Assembly: GCA_965368335.1 (NCBI GenBank)
Contig: CBDUMN010000017.1
Location: 1-47,696, forward strand
Source: CBDUMN01 sp965368335
Lineage (GTDB): Bacteria > Pseudomonadota > Alphaproteobacteria > Rhodospirillales > JAPHRK01
Direction: 5' to 3'
DNA: 47,696 nt
Below, one piece after another: positions 7,512-16,719 of this stretch. Each line of letters begins with the position of its first letter. Position 1 is the first letter of the stretch. A model generated the notes under the pieces. It made no database searches. It was not told where the DNA came from and saw only the letters and a program-made list of their open reading frames with translations. The position numbers and the translations under genes were made by a program.

Positions 7512-8645
7512 ATGGAAACCCTCTCCGACGCCATCGCGCTCACCGGCATAAAACACCTGACCTGGCAGATGCTGGTCATGTGGGGGGTCATTCTGGGCCT
7601 GCTTTACCTGGCCGTTTACAAAAAATTCGAGCCCCTGCTGCTGGTGCCCATCGCATTTGGCGCACTGCTGGCCAACCTACCGACCGAGGGCATGGTCAAC
7701 GCCCCCGTCGGCGACCATCCGGGCGGCCTGTTCCATTACATTTCCCAAGGCGTCCACCTGGAAATCTTCCCGCCGCTGATCTTTATGGGGGTCGGCGCAC
7801 TGACCGACTTCGGCCCGTTGATCGCCAATCCGCGCACCCTGTTATTGGGAGCCGCCGCCCAGTTCGGCGTTTTCGCCACCTTCCTCGGCGCGATATTTCT
7901 CGGCTTCTCACCCGAACAAGCCGCCGCCATCGGTATTATCGGCGGGGCCGACGGGCCGACGTCCATCTTCCTCTCCAACAAGCTGGCCCCCGAGCTTTTA
8001 GCCCCCATCGCGGTGGCGGCCTATAGTTACATGGCGCTGGTGCCCCTGCTTCAACCGCCGATCATGCGCGCCCTGACCAGCGAAAAGGAGCGCGCCATCC
8101 GTATGCGTTCCCTGCGCCCCGTCTCGCGGCTTGAAAAGCTCATCTTCGCCCTGGCCGTCACGGTGATCTGCATCCTGCTCGTCCCGGCCGCTTCGGCGCT
8201 CATCGGCATGTTGATGCTCGGCAATTTTCTACGCGAATCGGGGGTGACCGAACGGCTTTCCAAGGCCGCCCAGAACGAACTGATCAACGTGGTGACCATC
8301 TTCCTCGGCACCAGCGTCGGGATCACCATGACCGGTGAGCGGTTCCTTCAGGTCGAAACTTTGATGATTTTGGGGCTCGGCGTGGTCGCCTTCGGCATTG
8401 CGACCGCTTCGGGCGTCCTTATGGCCAAGGCGATGAACAAACTTTCGCCGAAGAACCCGATCAACCCGCTCATCGGCTCGGCCGGGGTTTCGGCGGTGCC
8501 CATGGCGGCACGGGTTTCCCAAGTCGAAGGCCAGCGCGCCGACCCGCAAAACTTTCTGCTGATGCACGCCATGGGCCCCAATGTCGCGGGCGTCATCGGC
8601 ACCGCCGTCGTCGCCGGTTACATGATCGCCAGGCTGGCTGGCTGA
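7512..8645 (+). CDS. mmdB: Sodium-translocating decarboxylase beta subunit
   Basis: A 377-residue, very hydrophobic protein with about nine membrane segments, of normal length for OadB/MmdB/GcdB. Family signatures include the conserved GIIGGADGPTSIFLSNKL loop around residues 140-157 (Asp in GGADGPT), a GNFLRESGV segment, and MHAMGPNVAGVIGTAVVAGY near the C-terminus. It decarboxylates carboxybiotin and couples this to sodium export. Together with mmdA, mmdD and mmdC it forms a complete four-subunit pump. The precise acyl-CoA substrate cannot be proved from this subunit. AGGAA lies about 10 nt before the start. An apparent terminator follows. Confidence 0.92.
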   Translation: METLSDAIALTGIKHLTWQMLVMWGVILGLLYLAVYKKFEPLLLVPIAFGALLANLPTEGMVNAPVGDHPGGLFHYISQGVHLEIFPPLIFMGVGALTDFGPLIANPRTLLLGAAAQFGVFATFLGAIFLGFSPEQAAAIGIIGGADGPTSIFLSNKLAPELLAPIAVAAYSYMALVPLLQPPIMRALTSEKERAIRMRSLRPVSRLEKLIFALAVTVICILLVPAASALIGMLMLGNFLRESGVTERLSKAAQNELINVVTIFLGTSVGITMTGERFLQVETLMILGLGVVAFGIATASGVLMAKAMNKLSPKNPINPLIGSAGVSAVPMAARVSQVEGQRADPQNFLLMHAMGPNVAGVIGTAVVAGYMIARLAG

Positions 8646-8648
8646 CGG

Positions 8649-8695
8649 AAGCAGGCAAAAACAGCGTTAAAGGGTTCAAATTCCCCTGCTTTTTT
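8649..8695 (+). terminator. Probable intrinsic terminator of the mmd operon
   Basis: AAGCAGG (8649-8655) pairs with CCTGCTT (8685-8691), with an inner GGG...CCC pairing, followed by a run of T. It lies just after the mmdB stop. Confidence 0.6.
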
Positions 8696-8805
8696 AATCT
8701 TTCGTTTGACCAAACTTCCCCGGTCACGGTTTAATAGGCGTAACGCGGGCCGGTCGAACGGCCCGGGACGAGAAACGAACAGGGCAATTCAGCGGAAACC
8801 CGACC

Positions 8806-9303
8806 ATGCCAGCCAACGTCGATTACAATGAAGTGCATAACCGGGATGAAGAATCCCGCCAGTTCATCACCTTCACGCTAGGCGATGAAGAATATGGCGT
8901 CCACATCATGTCGGTGCGCGAGATCAAGGGTTGGTCGGATACCCGCAAGATGCCCAACACGCCGCAGTTCGTCCGCGGCGTCATCAATCTGCGTGGCGAG
9001 GTCCTACCGATTTTCGACCTGCGCGCCCGCTTCGGCCTCGGCGAAACCGACCCCACACCGACCCATGTGGTGATCATCATCAATGTCGGCGGCCACAACA
9101 TCGGCATTCTCGTCGATGGCATTTCCGATATCGTCACCGTTCAGCAAGGCCACATCCTGCCGGTCCCCAAGATGGATCAGCGGCCCGACGAAGAATATCT
9201 GAGCGGTATCATCATGCTCGAAGAACGAATGATCGCCATCCTGTCCAGCGAGAAACTCTTCGACTACGCCTTGGTCGAACAAGCCGAGGCCATGGTCGGC
9301 TAA
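8806..9303 (+). CDS. cheW: Chemotaxis coupling protein CheW
   Basis: A 165-residue protein that is one CheW domain from end to end: FTLGDEEYGVHIMSVREI, then the conserved NTPQFVRGVINLRGEVLPIFDLR block and the C-terminal HILPVPKM...EYLSGIIMLEERMIAIL. CheW links chemoreceptors to the kinase CheA at the membrane array. The other chemotaxis genes are not in the window, so this is an isolated copy, possibly one of several coupling proteins. The downstream bacteriohemerythrin is in the same orientation but separated by 167 bp, so co-transcription is uncertain. Confidence 0.92.
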   Translation: MPANVDYNEVHNRDEESRQFITFTLGDEEYGVHIMSVREIKGWSDTRKMPNTPQFVRGVINLRGEVLPIFDLRARFGLGETDPTPTHVVIIINVGGHNIGILVDGISDIVTVQQGHILPVPKMDQRPDEEYLSGIIMLEERMIAILSSEKLFDYALVEQAEAMVG

Positions 9304-9470
9304 TTCCTTTCTGACCTAGCCAGAATGCAGGCCAGAACCTGAGTCATTTCGAGAAGCACCCTCTGTAAATTCAGAGGAACTAACCATGATCAATTGCAAC
9401 CATCCGCAATTTGAACATGATTTTCTTGTAAGTTAGCCTTCGCATCGGAATGCAGCAAAGGAGCCGCATC

Positions 9471-9941
9471 ATGTCGACAAATTTGATTTCCTGGAATGAC
9501 GATTTTTTGATCGGCATCACCGAACTGGACGACGAGCACCGCGATCTCATTGAGCAATTCAACGCCTATACCAAGGCGCTCAACGAAGAGCAGGGACTGG
9601 CCGAAATCAGGAAAATTCTCGGCAATCTATACGCCCGGCTGGAAATGCACTTCGCCCTCGAAGAACGAGTCATGCGGGCTTTTGAATATGAGGACTTTCA
9701 AGACCACAAAAGCGAACACAATGCTTTGCTGAACGAGTATTCGGACTTCATCGAGAAATTCCGCGAAGATCCCGAGCTGCAATATGAAGAGATGGTCAGC
9801 AATCGCATCCGCCACTGGATCGTTCACCACATCCTTGAAAGCGATCAGAAAATGGCCCGGATGATCCATTACATGACAACTGAAGAAAGAGAAAAACTCG
9901 GAAACTTCTTCGACAAACCAGTGCAATCGCCCTCAGAGTAG
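9471..9941 (+). CDS. Bacteriohemerythrin (di-iron oxygen-binding protein)
   Basis: A 156-residue single-domain hemerythrin. The full ligand set for the di-iron site can be read: His23 (DDEHRD), His60 and Glu64 (HFALEE), His79 and His83 (HKSEH), His120 and Asp125 (HILESD). Such proteins bind oxygen reversibly and serve as sensors or oxygen carriers in microaerobic or motile bacteria. No signal peptide is present, so it is cytoplasmic. The frame is open 7 codons earlier, but AAAGGAG lies 7 nt before the ATG at 9471. A small hairpin (CCTCTG/CAGAGG, 9361-9378) sits in the preceding gap. Confidence 0.92.
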   Translation: MSTNLISWNDDFLIGITELDDEHRDLIEQFNAYTKALNEEQGLAEIRKILGNLYARLEMHFALEERVMRAFEYEDFQDHKSEHNALLNEYSDFIEKFREDPELQYEEMVSNRIRHWIVHHILESDQKMARMIHYMTTEEREKLGNFFDKPVQSPSE

Positions 9942-10024
9942 TCAAGAGGCGTTTACCCTCTTGAAAGCCTGACCGCCGATCCCCACCTTACATTCAAATG
10001 ATCTAATATGTGAGGTGTTTCATT

Positions 10025-10414
10025 ATGTTCGACGCCGTCAAAATACCATTTGAATCGGTCATGCTGTTCAACATCGTCAAACTAAAGCCTGATGCCGATA
10101 TGGACGATGTGGAAATGGCTATGGGCGAAATGTGCAATACGGTGAAAGAGACCTACGGCGATGACAAAGGCGGTTTTCTCGCCGGTCAGGTCTTCAAGTA
10201 CGCCGGCTTCATCAGCGACGAAGGATCGGTCGGCGATCCGGGAGAGGAAGGAGAACATCTCGCCATCGTCACTTACTGGAAGTCTTTCGACCAACACGAA
10301 GCCAGCCACGCCGATCATGTCTTCAAGCAAAAGTTCGAGCATCTGGGGACTTTTTGCACCGAGACAAAAGAGCTTGGCTACGAGCTGCTCTGGCAAGGTG
10401 TGCCGGAGAAATAA
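10025..10414 (+). CDS. Small conserved-type protein of unknown function, possibly ferredoxin-like (ABM) fold
   Basis: A 129-residue soluble protein that I do not recognise with certainty. The pattern of strand (VMLFNIVKLKP), helix (DDVEMAMGEMCNTVKET), strand, helix, then strand (HLAIVTYWKSFDQHEASH) resembles dimeric alpha-beta barrel proteins of the antibiotic-biosynthesis-monooxygenase type, where the YWKSFDQHEASH segment is typical. The ATG at 10025 is chosen over the one at 10010 because GAGGTG lies 7 nt before it. No signal peptide or membrane segment is visible. It is the last gene before a convergent signalling gene. Confidence 0.6.
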   Translation: MFDAVKIPFESVMLFNIVKLKPDADMDDVEMAMGEMCNTVKETYGDDKGGFLAGQVFKYAGFISDEGSVGDPGEEGEHLAIVTYWKSFDQHEASHADHVFKQKFEHLGTFCTETKELGYELLWQGVPEK

Positions 10415-10439
10415 ATGGAACACCCCAATTGATAAGAAA

Positions 10440-10463
10440 GCCGCCTCTTTTTTAAGAGGCGGC
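10440..10463 (-). terminator. Hairpin terminator between convergent genes
   Basis: A perfect 10-bp stem (GCCGCCTCTT with AAGAGGCGGC) closes a TTTT loop. On the minus strand it is followed by CTTTCTT, so it is best placed to stop leftward transcription coming from 10593-14027. It could also serve the rightward gene ending at 10414. Confidence 0.7.
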
Positions 10464-10592
10464 GAGTTCGACAGGTTACGCGTCGAACGGCGCTGAAAAT
10501 TTGCGGTAGGGGCGAAAAATGTCGCTCGACTGATAAAAGGTTAATGCCTTAATGGCTCCAAGGCTGTGACTACCGTCACTTCTCCAGAGATA

Positions 10593-13500
10593 TTACATCT
10601 TTTTTACCTGATCCAGGGTCTCACCGTAATCGGAAACAAATTCAAGAAAGCGGTCGGCGGGCATCGGCTTACCGATATAATACCCCTGCACTTCATCACA
10701 TCCCAACAACTTGAGAAGATCGATATGGTCCTTCTCCTCGGCGCCCTCGGCGATAACGTCCATATCGAGCGAATGGGCCAATTGAACGATGGTCGAAATA
10801 ATCTCCTGATCGGCTTTGCTTTCCGGGGCCCCCTTGATGAAAGATTGATCGATTTTCAGCCGGTCGATAGGAAAGGTTTTTAAATAGGCGAGGGATGCCT
10901 GACCGGTGCCGAAATCGTCCACCGCAACGCTCGACCCCATTTTACGCATTGTGTTCAGGTTCTTCGACGCCACGCCGACATCCTTCATGAGCGCCGTTTC
11001 GGTAATTTCAAACTCCAGGACCTCAGGCGGCACCCCGGTATTCTCGATAAACCGCGAGACATAGCGAACAAAATCCAGTGAGGCCAATTCTTCGGCCGAA
11101 ATGTTGATTCCTATGCGTAGGTTCAACTGATGACTTTCAGCCCACGAAGCACCGGTGCGGCAAGCTTCGCCAACCGTCCAGATGGTGATGTCTTCAATCA
11201 AACCGGATTTTTCGGCGATGGGAATGAACTCTGCCGGTGAAATCCATTCGCCGTCTTCCCGTTGCCACCTGACCAACGCCTCACATCCAACAATGGCTTT
11301 GGTCTTGAGGTCGATCTGCGGCTGGTAAAAAAGCTGGAACTCGTTTTTCTCGATGGCCGCATGAAGCCAAGCCACAACCTGAGTGTTGCGAATCAGCTTC
11401 TCCTTGATCATGTCATCAAAATATTCAAGCCCTCCAGACGGGATTTTGCTGACCTCGTGATGAGCGATCTCGACATCGGTTAAAATCGATTTGGTGGTTG
11501 ATTCATCGGGGTCGATAAGGCTCACCCCCATGAAAACATTGAGGAAAATATTCGAGCCCATAAGGTCGAACGGATCGCGAACCAATTGATAGAGCCGGTC
11601 GGCCGCCGCTTTCTGCCGCTTCTCCCCTTCGTCTTTGTTCGCCAGATACAGGACCTTGAACAACCTGGGCCCAGTACGCGCCGCCACCCCGCGGCCCTTG
11701 ATAAACTCGCCAAGCCGCGAACCGGTTTCATAAACAATCAACTCGGAAGCTTCGAGACCGAAAGTCCCGACGATATCGCCAATGCCCGAAAGCTCTATAG
11801 TGGCGACAAACCCACGGCGGTTTTCGTTAATCGCTTCAGTGAGCTTTTCGTTGAAATAGGTTTCGTTTGGCATTCCGGTGAAGGAATCCGTATAGGCGAG
11901 TTGGTTGATTCGCTTCTCCGCCTGTTTACGGTCGGTAATGTCGTTGATGATGGCGCTGAAAAACTTCTGCCCCCCCTGTTCCCAGACACCAAGGGATAAC
12001 GCGAGGGGAAACTCCTTGCCGTTTTTACGCAGCCCGAACAACTCGACCGTTTTGCCGATCACCTTATAGTCCTCGGTTTTGACCGCTCGCTTGAGACCTT
12101 CTTTATGTTCCTCCCGAAACCTTTCGGGGATCACCGAAAGCAACGGGCGGCCAAGCATTTCCTCTTCGCTATAGCCGAACATGGTCTCGGCGCCGGGGTT
12201 CCAGGTCGAGAGATTACCCTCGCTATCGATGGAAACGATACCCGTGACATTACTTGCCCCCATGATCGAACGAAGCTTTTGCTCATTGTTCTGCAGGTCG
12301 TTCTGCACTTTCTTACGCTCGACCGCCTGGCCGACTTGAGCGCCGATATGGGCCATCACCTCGAAAATATTGGAAAGCGGCTCGCGTGGTTCCTTGGAGA
12401 AAAATTCAAAGACCGCTACGACATCACTCCCGGCATGAATGGGAAAGGCGAACCCGGCCCGCAAACCGATATCCATGCCGTGCCGAGCCCTTGGAAAATT
12501 GGAGTCTTTGGTTACGTCGGTAATCCAGGTCGGTTCACCACTCTCCAGCACCCGGCCCGGCAACCCGACACCTGAGGGGAAGCGGGCCGATTCGGTCACT
12601 TCCCTAAATGTCTCAAACTCTCCCGGCGGATGAAGCGACCAAATGCCCGTCGATTCCAGCTCTCCATCTTTCTCATCAAGGACGAAGACATGCCCGACCG
12701 GCCACCCGGTAAACTCGCAAACCAGATCGAGGCATTCCTGCATGGCCTGCGCCGGTTTTTCCGTTTCGTTGGCGATGACCGCAACCCGTTGCAACAGCTC
12801 GATCATTCGACTGCGCTCTTTGAGGGTCTCTTCATCCCTCTTGCGGTGGCTGATATCTTCTTTAACCGCCAGATAGTGAGTGATCGCGCCGTTCTCGGCC
12901 TTGATCGGCGAAATCGTCGCCGACTCCCAATAGAACGACCCATCCTTCTTTCGATTATGGAACTCACCACGCCATTCCCGGCCCGCTGAGATGGCCCGCC
13001 AAAGCGCCTCATACTCCCTTTGACTGGTATGGCCGGACTTCAACATATTGGGGCTGCGTCCAACCGCTTCTTCCGGCGTATACCCCGTGGTTTCGGTGAA
13101 TTTCTGGTTGACGTATTCGATAATCCCTTCGGCATTGGTAATCACTACCGTCGCCGGGCTCTGCTCGACCGCCTTGGAGAGACGGGTAATATTCTTCTGC
13201 GCCGCCTTTCCTTTCTCGATTTCCTCGGCCAGCCTTTCAATCGTGCCCATATGGCGGGCGAGGATGGACACCGCCAGGGTCAGCGCCGAAACCACGATGG
13301 CGGTGATGCCGATACCGGTCGCCAGAACCGAAGGGGAAATGCCCGGTGAGATGATGAAGCCTTTTTCCAGGGGAATGAAATAGGCCGCCTCCATAGCGAT
13401 ATAGTGCATCCCCGCAATGGCGACCCCCATGAAGACCCCGCCAATCAAAGATTGAGCCCATGAAGGAAGAGCGACGGCCTGGCTGTGCAAGATAAACTTG

Positions 13501-14027
13501 GCGCTCAAAGCCAAAATGGCGAGCACGGCGGCAAAACCAATGGACAGTGCGAACTTCCAGGGAGAGTAATAAATAAGCGCATCCAGTTCCATGGCTGCCA
13601 TACCGGCATAATGCATGGCGCCAATCCCCAGCCCCATCACCACACCGCCCACAACCAAAAGCCAAAGGGATGCATGCTCCCGGCTGATCACCCAGAGCGC
13701 CACGCCGCTGGCTATGATGCCGGGAAAAATCGAAAAGGCCGTTTTGATGAGATTGTAGTTGACCCCACAGGGCAGGCTGAAAGCCAGCATGCCAATGTAG
13801 TGCATCGCCCAGACCCCGCCACCGAGCGCCAGAGCGCCGGGGAAAATCCAAACGATCTGCTCGATACCGCCTTTAGCCCGGCCTCGATGACCGGAAATTT
13901 CAAGCGCCATGAAGGATGCAAAAATCGCCGTCAAAACCGATAAGGCGACGAGCGTAAGGTCGTATTCCCCCAGGTAGGCGACAGAAAGATCCTGTTCCGG
14001 CCCCAGAAACTGAATAAATTCACCCAT
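10593..14027 (-). CDS. MHYT-PAS-GAF-PAS-(degenerate GGDEF)-EAL signalling protein, probable c-di-GMP phosphodiesterase
   Basis: An 1144-residue membrane sensor. Residues 1-265 hold seven predicted membrane helices with three MHYT motifs (MHYIGM at 75, MHYAGM at 138, MHYIAM at 207), a proposed metal/gas-sensing membrane domain. Then follow a PAS domain (about 285-400), a GAF domain (about 415-575) and a second PAS domain (about 590-705, ending ITDRKQAE). A GGDEF domain follows whose signature is replaced by RTGPRLFKVL, so cyclase activity is not expected. The EAL domain (from about 885) keeps Glu916 (EALVRW), Asn975 (INIS), the FEITE glutamate, Asp1037-Asp1038 (DDFGTG), Lys1058 and Glu1094 (IAEGAEE), so c-di-GMP hydrolysis is likely. 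It stands alone between convergent and divergent neighbours. Confidence 0.92.
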   Translation of the reverse strand: MGEFIQFLGPEQDLSVAYLGEYDLTLVALSVLTAIFASFMALEISGHRGRAKGGIEQIVWIFPGALALGGGVWAMHYIGMLAFSLPCGVNYNLIKTAFSIFPGIIASGVALWVISREHASLWLLVVGGVVMGLGIGAMHYAGMAAMELDALIYYSPWKFALSIGFAAVLAILALSAKFILHSQAVALPSWAQSLIGGVFMGVAIAGMHYIAMEAAYFIPLEKGFIISPGISPSVLATGIGITAIVVSALTLAVSILARHMGTIERLAEEIEKGKAAQKNITRLSKAVEQSPATVVITNAEGIIEYVNQKFTETTGYTPEEAVGRSPNMLKSGHTSQREYEALWRAISAGREWRGEFHNRKKDGSFYWESATISPIKAENGAITHYLAVKEDISHRKRDEETLKERSRMIELLQRVAVIANETEKPAQAMQECLDLVCEFTGWPVGHVFVLDEKDGELESTGIWSLHPPGEFETFREVTESARFPSGVGLPGRVLESGEPTWITDVTKDSNFPRARHGMDIGLRAGFAFPIHAGSDVVAVFEFFSKEPREPLSNIFEVMAHIGAQVGQAVERKKVQNDLQNNEQKLRSIMGASNVTGIVSIDSEGNLSTWNPGAETMFGYSEEEMLGRPLLSVIPERFREEHKEGLKRAVKTEDYKVIGKTVELFGLRKNGKEFPLALSLGVWEQGGQKFFSAIINDITDRKQAEKRINQLAYTDSFTGMPNETYFNEKLTEAINENRRGFVATIELSGIGDIVGTFGLEASELIVYETGSRLGEFIKGRGVAARTGPRLFKVLYLANKDEGEKRQKAAADRLYQLVRDPFDLMGSNIFLNVFMGVSLIDPDESTTKSILTDVEIAHHEVSKIPSGGLEYFDDMIKEKLIRNTQVVAWLHAAIEKNEFQLFYQPQIDLKTKAIVGCEALVRWQREDGEWISPAEFIPIAEKSGLIEDITIWTVGEACRTGASWAESHQLNLRIGINISAEELASLDFVRYVSRFIENTGVPPEVLEFEITETALMKDVGVASKNLNTMRKMGSSVAVDDFGTGQASLAYLKTFPIDRLKIDQSFIKGAPESKADQEIISTIVQLAHSLDMDVIAEGAEEKDHIDLLKLLGCDEVQGYYIGKPMPADRFLEFVSDYGETLDQVKKM

Positions 14028-14155
14028 CCAGTATTACTTTATAGTTCGAGCGAAAGCGCCGTATTTTGCATACGGTCATTTAAAAACAATTCACTATACA
14101 ATGAAGTTGCCCGGGACCACACCTATCTTTTTCATATAAAAATCAAGACTCCTCC

Positions 14156-14578
14156 TTAAACCATGCCGCGCATTCGTTTTAGCTCAATGGCCGTACATCG
14201 GTCCATCACCACCTGAAGCCCTGCGGCCTCAGCCTTTCTGGCGGCTTCCTCATTGACAATCCCGAGCTGCATCCAAACGGCTTTCGCTCCAGCGCCAATC
14301 GCCCGCTCGACAATCGGCTCAACGGCCTCTGATTTTCTAAAAACATCCACGATATCAATGGATACGGGGATATCCTCAAGACTGCCATAGACCTCCCGGT
14401 CGGCAATTTCCTGGCCCGCAAACCCCGGATTAACCGGATAGACGTCGTACCCCTGGCTAAGTAAAAACCGCATCACCTGATTGGACGTCCGCTCCTCCTT
14501 CGGGCTGGCGATTTCGATAGCGATGGTTTTAGCGGACGTCAAAAGAGACTGCAGATCGGCGGTATCGGTCAGCGGCAT
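14156..14578 (-). CDS. CoA-binding (YccU-like) protein
   Basis: A 140-residue Rossmann-fold protein matching the small CoA-binding family (succinyl-CoA synthetase-like). The N-terminal IAIEIASPKEERTSNQVMRF, then GYDVYPVNPGFAGQEI and GAKAVWMQLGIVNEEAARKA follow the family order. Its cellular role is not established. The frame is open 30 codons earlier, overlapping the hydratase gene, but GATGAGGA stands just before the ATG at 14578. It begins 5 bp after the enoyl-CoA hydratase stop, so the two are probably one operon, which fits a CoA-linked function. Confidence 0.8.
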   Translation of the reverse strand: MPLTDTADLQSLLTSAKTIAIEIASPKEERTSNQVMRFLLSQGYDVYPVNPGFAGQEIADREVYGSLEDIPVSIDIVDVFRKSEAVEPIVERAIGAGAKAVWMQLGIVNEEAARKAEAAGLQVVMDRCTAIELKRMRGMV

Positions 14579-14582
14579 GGTT

Positions 14583-15407
14583 TTATTCCTCATCTTGCCA
14601 AACGGGTTTTTGCTTGGTGAAAAACGCCTTGATGCCCCGGCGGGCGTCTTCACCGGTATTGACCTCAATCATCTTATCGATGCCGAATAGGTAGGCCTGT
14701 TCGATGGGCATGTCCATCTGCTGATAGAAGGCTTTCTTGCCGAGCCGGATCGCTTCGCTCGATTTGGCGGCAATCTTCTGCGCCAGGGCTTCGGTTTGTT
14801 CGCGCAGTTGGTTATCCGGCACGGCCCTGTTGATCAGCCCGAAACGAACCGCATCCTCGGCATCGAACATATCGCCGGTCAGCGCCATTTCCATAGCGTG
14901 TTTGCGGTGCATATTGCGCCCCACCCCAATCAGTGGGGTAGTACAAAAACCGCCCAGGCTGACCCCCGGTGTGCAAAACCGCGCCGTTTTGGCGGCCACG
15001 GCCAGATCGCAGGTCGCCACCAGTTGCGCCCCGCCCGCCGTGGCGACACCCTGGATGCAGGCGATAACCGGTTTGTCACCATGCAGAATGGCCATCATCA
15101 TTTCCGTGCAACGATCAAATATCTCTCGCTGAGCGGCCCGATTTTCCTTCACGCCATCACCTGCCGACATCTCTTTCAGATCATGCCCGGCGCAAAAGAT
15201 TTTTCCCTCATTGGCAAGAATGATCACCTTGACCCGCTTGTCGGCATAGGCCTCACCGAGCGCCTGTTTTAAGGCCGCAATAGCGCCAAGCGATAAGGCG
15301 TTGCCCTTTTGCGGTTGGCTGAACGTTAGCCAAAGAACACGGCCCGACATCTCTTTAAAAAAATACGGCGACTCCGCCGCTCCGTTTACATTCCCTACAT
15401 CGGTCAT
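14583..15407 (-). CDS. Enoyl-CoA hydratase/isomerase family protein (ECHDC3-like)
   Basis: A 274-residue crotonase-fold protein. The first oxyanion-hole segment is FCAGHDLKEM (residues about 71-80) and the second is CIQGVATAGGAQLVATCDLAVA (about 115-136). The GHDLKEM form and the following CTPGVSLGGFCTTPLIGVGR segment are typical of the ECHDC3-type subgroup, whose substrate is not well defined. It may act in fatty-acid or branched acyl-CoA metabolism. AAAAGG precedes the ATG. It is first in an operon with the CoA-binding gene and divergent from the cytochrome operon, with 193 bp between them. Confidence 0.85.
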   Translation of the reverse strand: MTDVGNVNGAAESPYFFKEMSGRVLWLTFSQPQKGNALSLGAIAALKQALGEAYADKRVKVIILANEGKIFCAGHDLKEMSAGDGVKENRAAQREIFDRCTEMMMAILHGDKPVIACIQGVATAGGAQLVATCDLAVAAKTARFCTPGVSLGGFCTTPLIGVGRNMHRKHAMEMALTGDMFDAEDAVRFGLINRAVPDNQLREQTEALAQKIAAKSSEAIRLGKKAFYQQMDMPIEQAYLFGIDKMIEVNTGEDARRGIKAFFTKQKPVWQDEE

Positions 15408-15600
15408 TTGGCCTTTTCACTTTTTCCCTGTTTCGATCCGCCGCGAGTATAGCCCGAACACCTCATTTAGGCACCCCGCTCCGGCCCCAATAGGCATAAA
15501 CCAAAGTTATAAGCCGCTTATCTTGCCTTTCCGGTTGATTGTTCACTCACCGTTTCCCGCTCATCTTTGCGCCATCAATCAACGAACGCGGAAAACCAAA

Positions 15601-16719
15601 ATGTCGACCGATGGCAATAGCGGCCCTGCTTCCAACCCTATGATCTGGGATTTGCCCCTTCGGCTTTTCCATTGGTCAATGGTGGCGGCCGTTCTGGTCG
15701 CATCGATTACGGGATATTTTTTACCGGACTGGTGGCTCAACGTTCACGCCACCGCCGGTTACGTTTTGAGCGGACTGTTGCTCTTCCGTCTTTTGTGGGG
15801 CGTCGTCGGCAGTCGATACAGCCGGTTTGGCGGCTTCCCTCTCAAAACCGCAGAATTGAAAGCCCATTTGCGTGAGCTATTGCACGGACGCTCAAAAGCC
15901 TATGCCGGGCACAATCCAGTCGGCGCTTGGATGATCGTTTTGCTGCTGGCTTCTCTCACCGCCTTGCTTATTACCGGCTTCATCGTTTGGGGCGGCCAGG
16001 AAAACAACGGTCCTTTCAGCACCGTCGTTGGATATAAGCTGGGCAAGTTTACCGAGGAAATTCACGAATTTTTCGCCGGGCTATTGATGGCTCTTATCGG
16101 AGTTCACCTGGCGGGCGTTCTGGTTGAAACCGTCTTTTTCAAGCATCGCGTCGTTCCCGCGATGATCGATGGCCGGAAAACACTTTCATCTGACGAAAAG
16201 CCGGTAACGCTTTGGCATAATCTCGTTGGCACCCTGGCCCTCGCCTCAACCGTCTTAGGGATTGTCTATCTCGCGGTAACGGTCGGGGAGTCCCAAGCCA
16301 GGACCACCCCGCTCCCGGCAACCTATAAGCAGGAATGCGGCGACTGCCATTCACCCTATCACCCTAGCCTGCGCAGCCTCGCAAGCTGGCGGACGCTGAT
16401 GGAAAATCTGGGGGACCATTACGGTGAGGACGCCAGTCTCAACCCGCAAAAAACAGAATTCATCGCATCGTTCCTCAAAGAAAATGACGCCGAAAAATTC
16501 GACACCGAAGCGGCCCATAAAATCGGCCGGGTCGATACGCCAAGCCACCGCATGACCGATACCCGGTTTTGGCAAAAGAAACACGACGACTTCAAGCCTC
16601 AAGCCTTCAAACACAAAGCGGTCGGCTCGAAGGTCAATTGCAACGCCTGCCATAAGGATGCGGAAACCGGACGGTTCGACGACGCCCGCATCGACGTTCC
16701 CAAAGGAGTGAAATCATGA
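15601..16719 (+). CDS. Cytochrome b561 fused to a diheme cytochrome c (DHC-like) domain
   Basis: A 372-residue fusion. Residues 15-230 form a b561-type membrane domain with candidate haem b ligands His24 (LRLFHW), His49 (NVHATAG), His155 and His169 (GVHLAG), and a last helix near 205-228. Residues about 240-372 are a periplasmic cytochrome c domain with two CxxCH sites at 246-250 and 347-351. That domain aligns by eye with the separate DHC protein two genes downstream (shared GDHYGEDASL/NHFGEDASL segments and spacing). It probably carries electrons from the membrane to the periplasmic cytochromes of the operon. The frame is open 100 codons earlier, but that part overlaps the divergent hydratase gene. 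The ATG at 15601 begins a good cytoplasmic N-terminus. It overlaps the next gene by 4 bp. Confidence 0.85.
   Translation: MSTDGNSGPASNPMIWDLPLRLFHWSMVAAVLVASITGYFLPDWWLNVHATAGYVLSGLLLFRLLWGVVGSRYSRFGGFPLKTAELKAHLRELLHGRSKAYAGHNPVGAWMIVLLLASLTALLITGFIVWGGQENNGPFSTVVGYKLGKFTEEIHEFFAGLLMALIGVHLAGVLVETVFFKHRVVPAMIDGRKTLSSDEKPVTLWHNLVGTLALASTVLGIVYLAVTVGESQARTTPLPATYKQECGDCHSPYHPSLRSLASWRTLMENLGDHYGEDASLNPQKTEFIASFLKENDAEKFDTEAAHKIGRVDTPSHRMTDTRFWQKKHDDFKPQAFKHKAVGSKVNCNACHKDAETGRFDDARIDVPKGVKS

Noticed and set aside
10440..10463. An attachment site or operator
   Set aside because: The perfect hairpin between two convergent genes with T-rich sequence on one side is better explained as a terminator.
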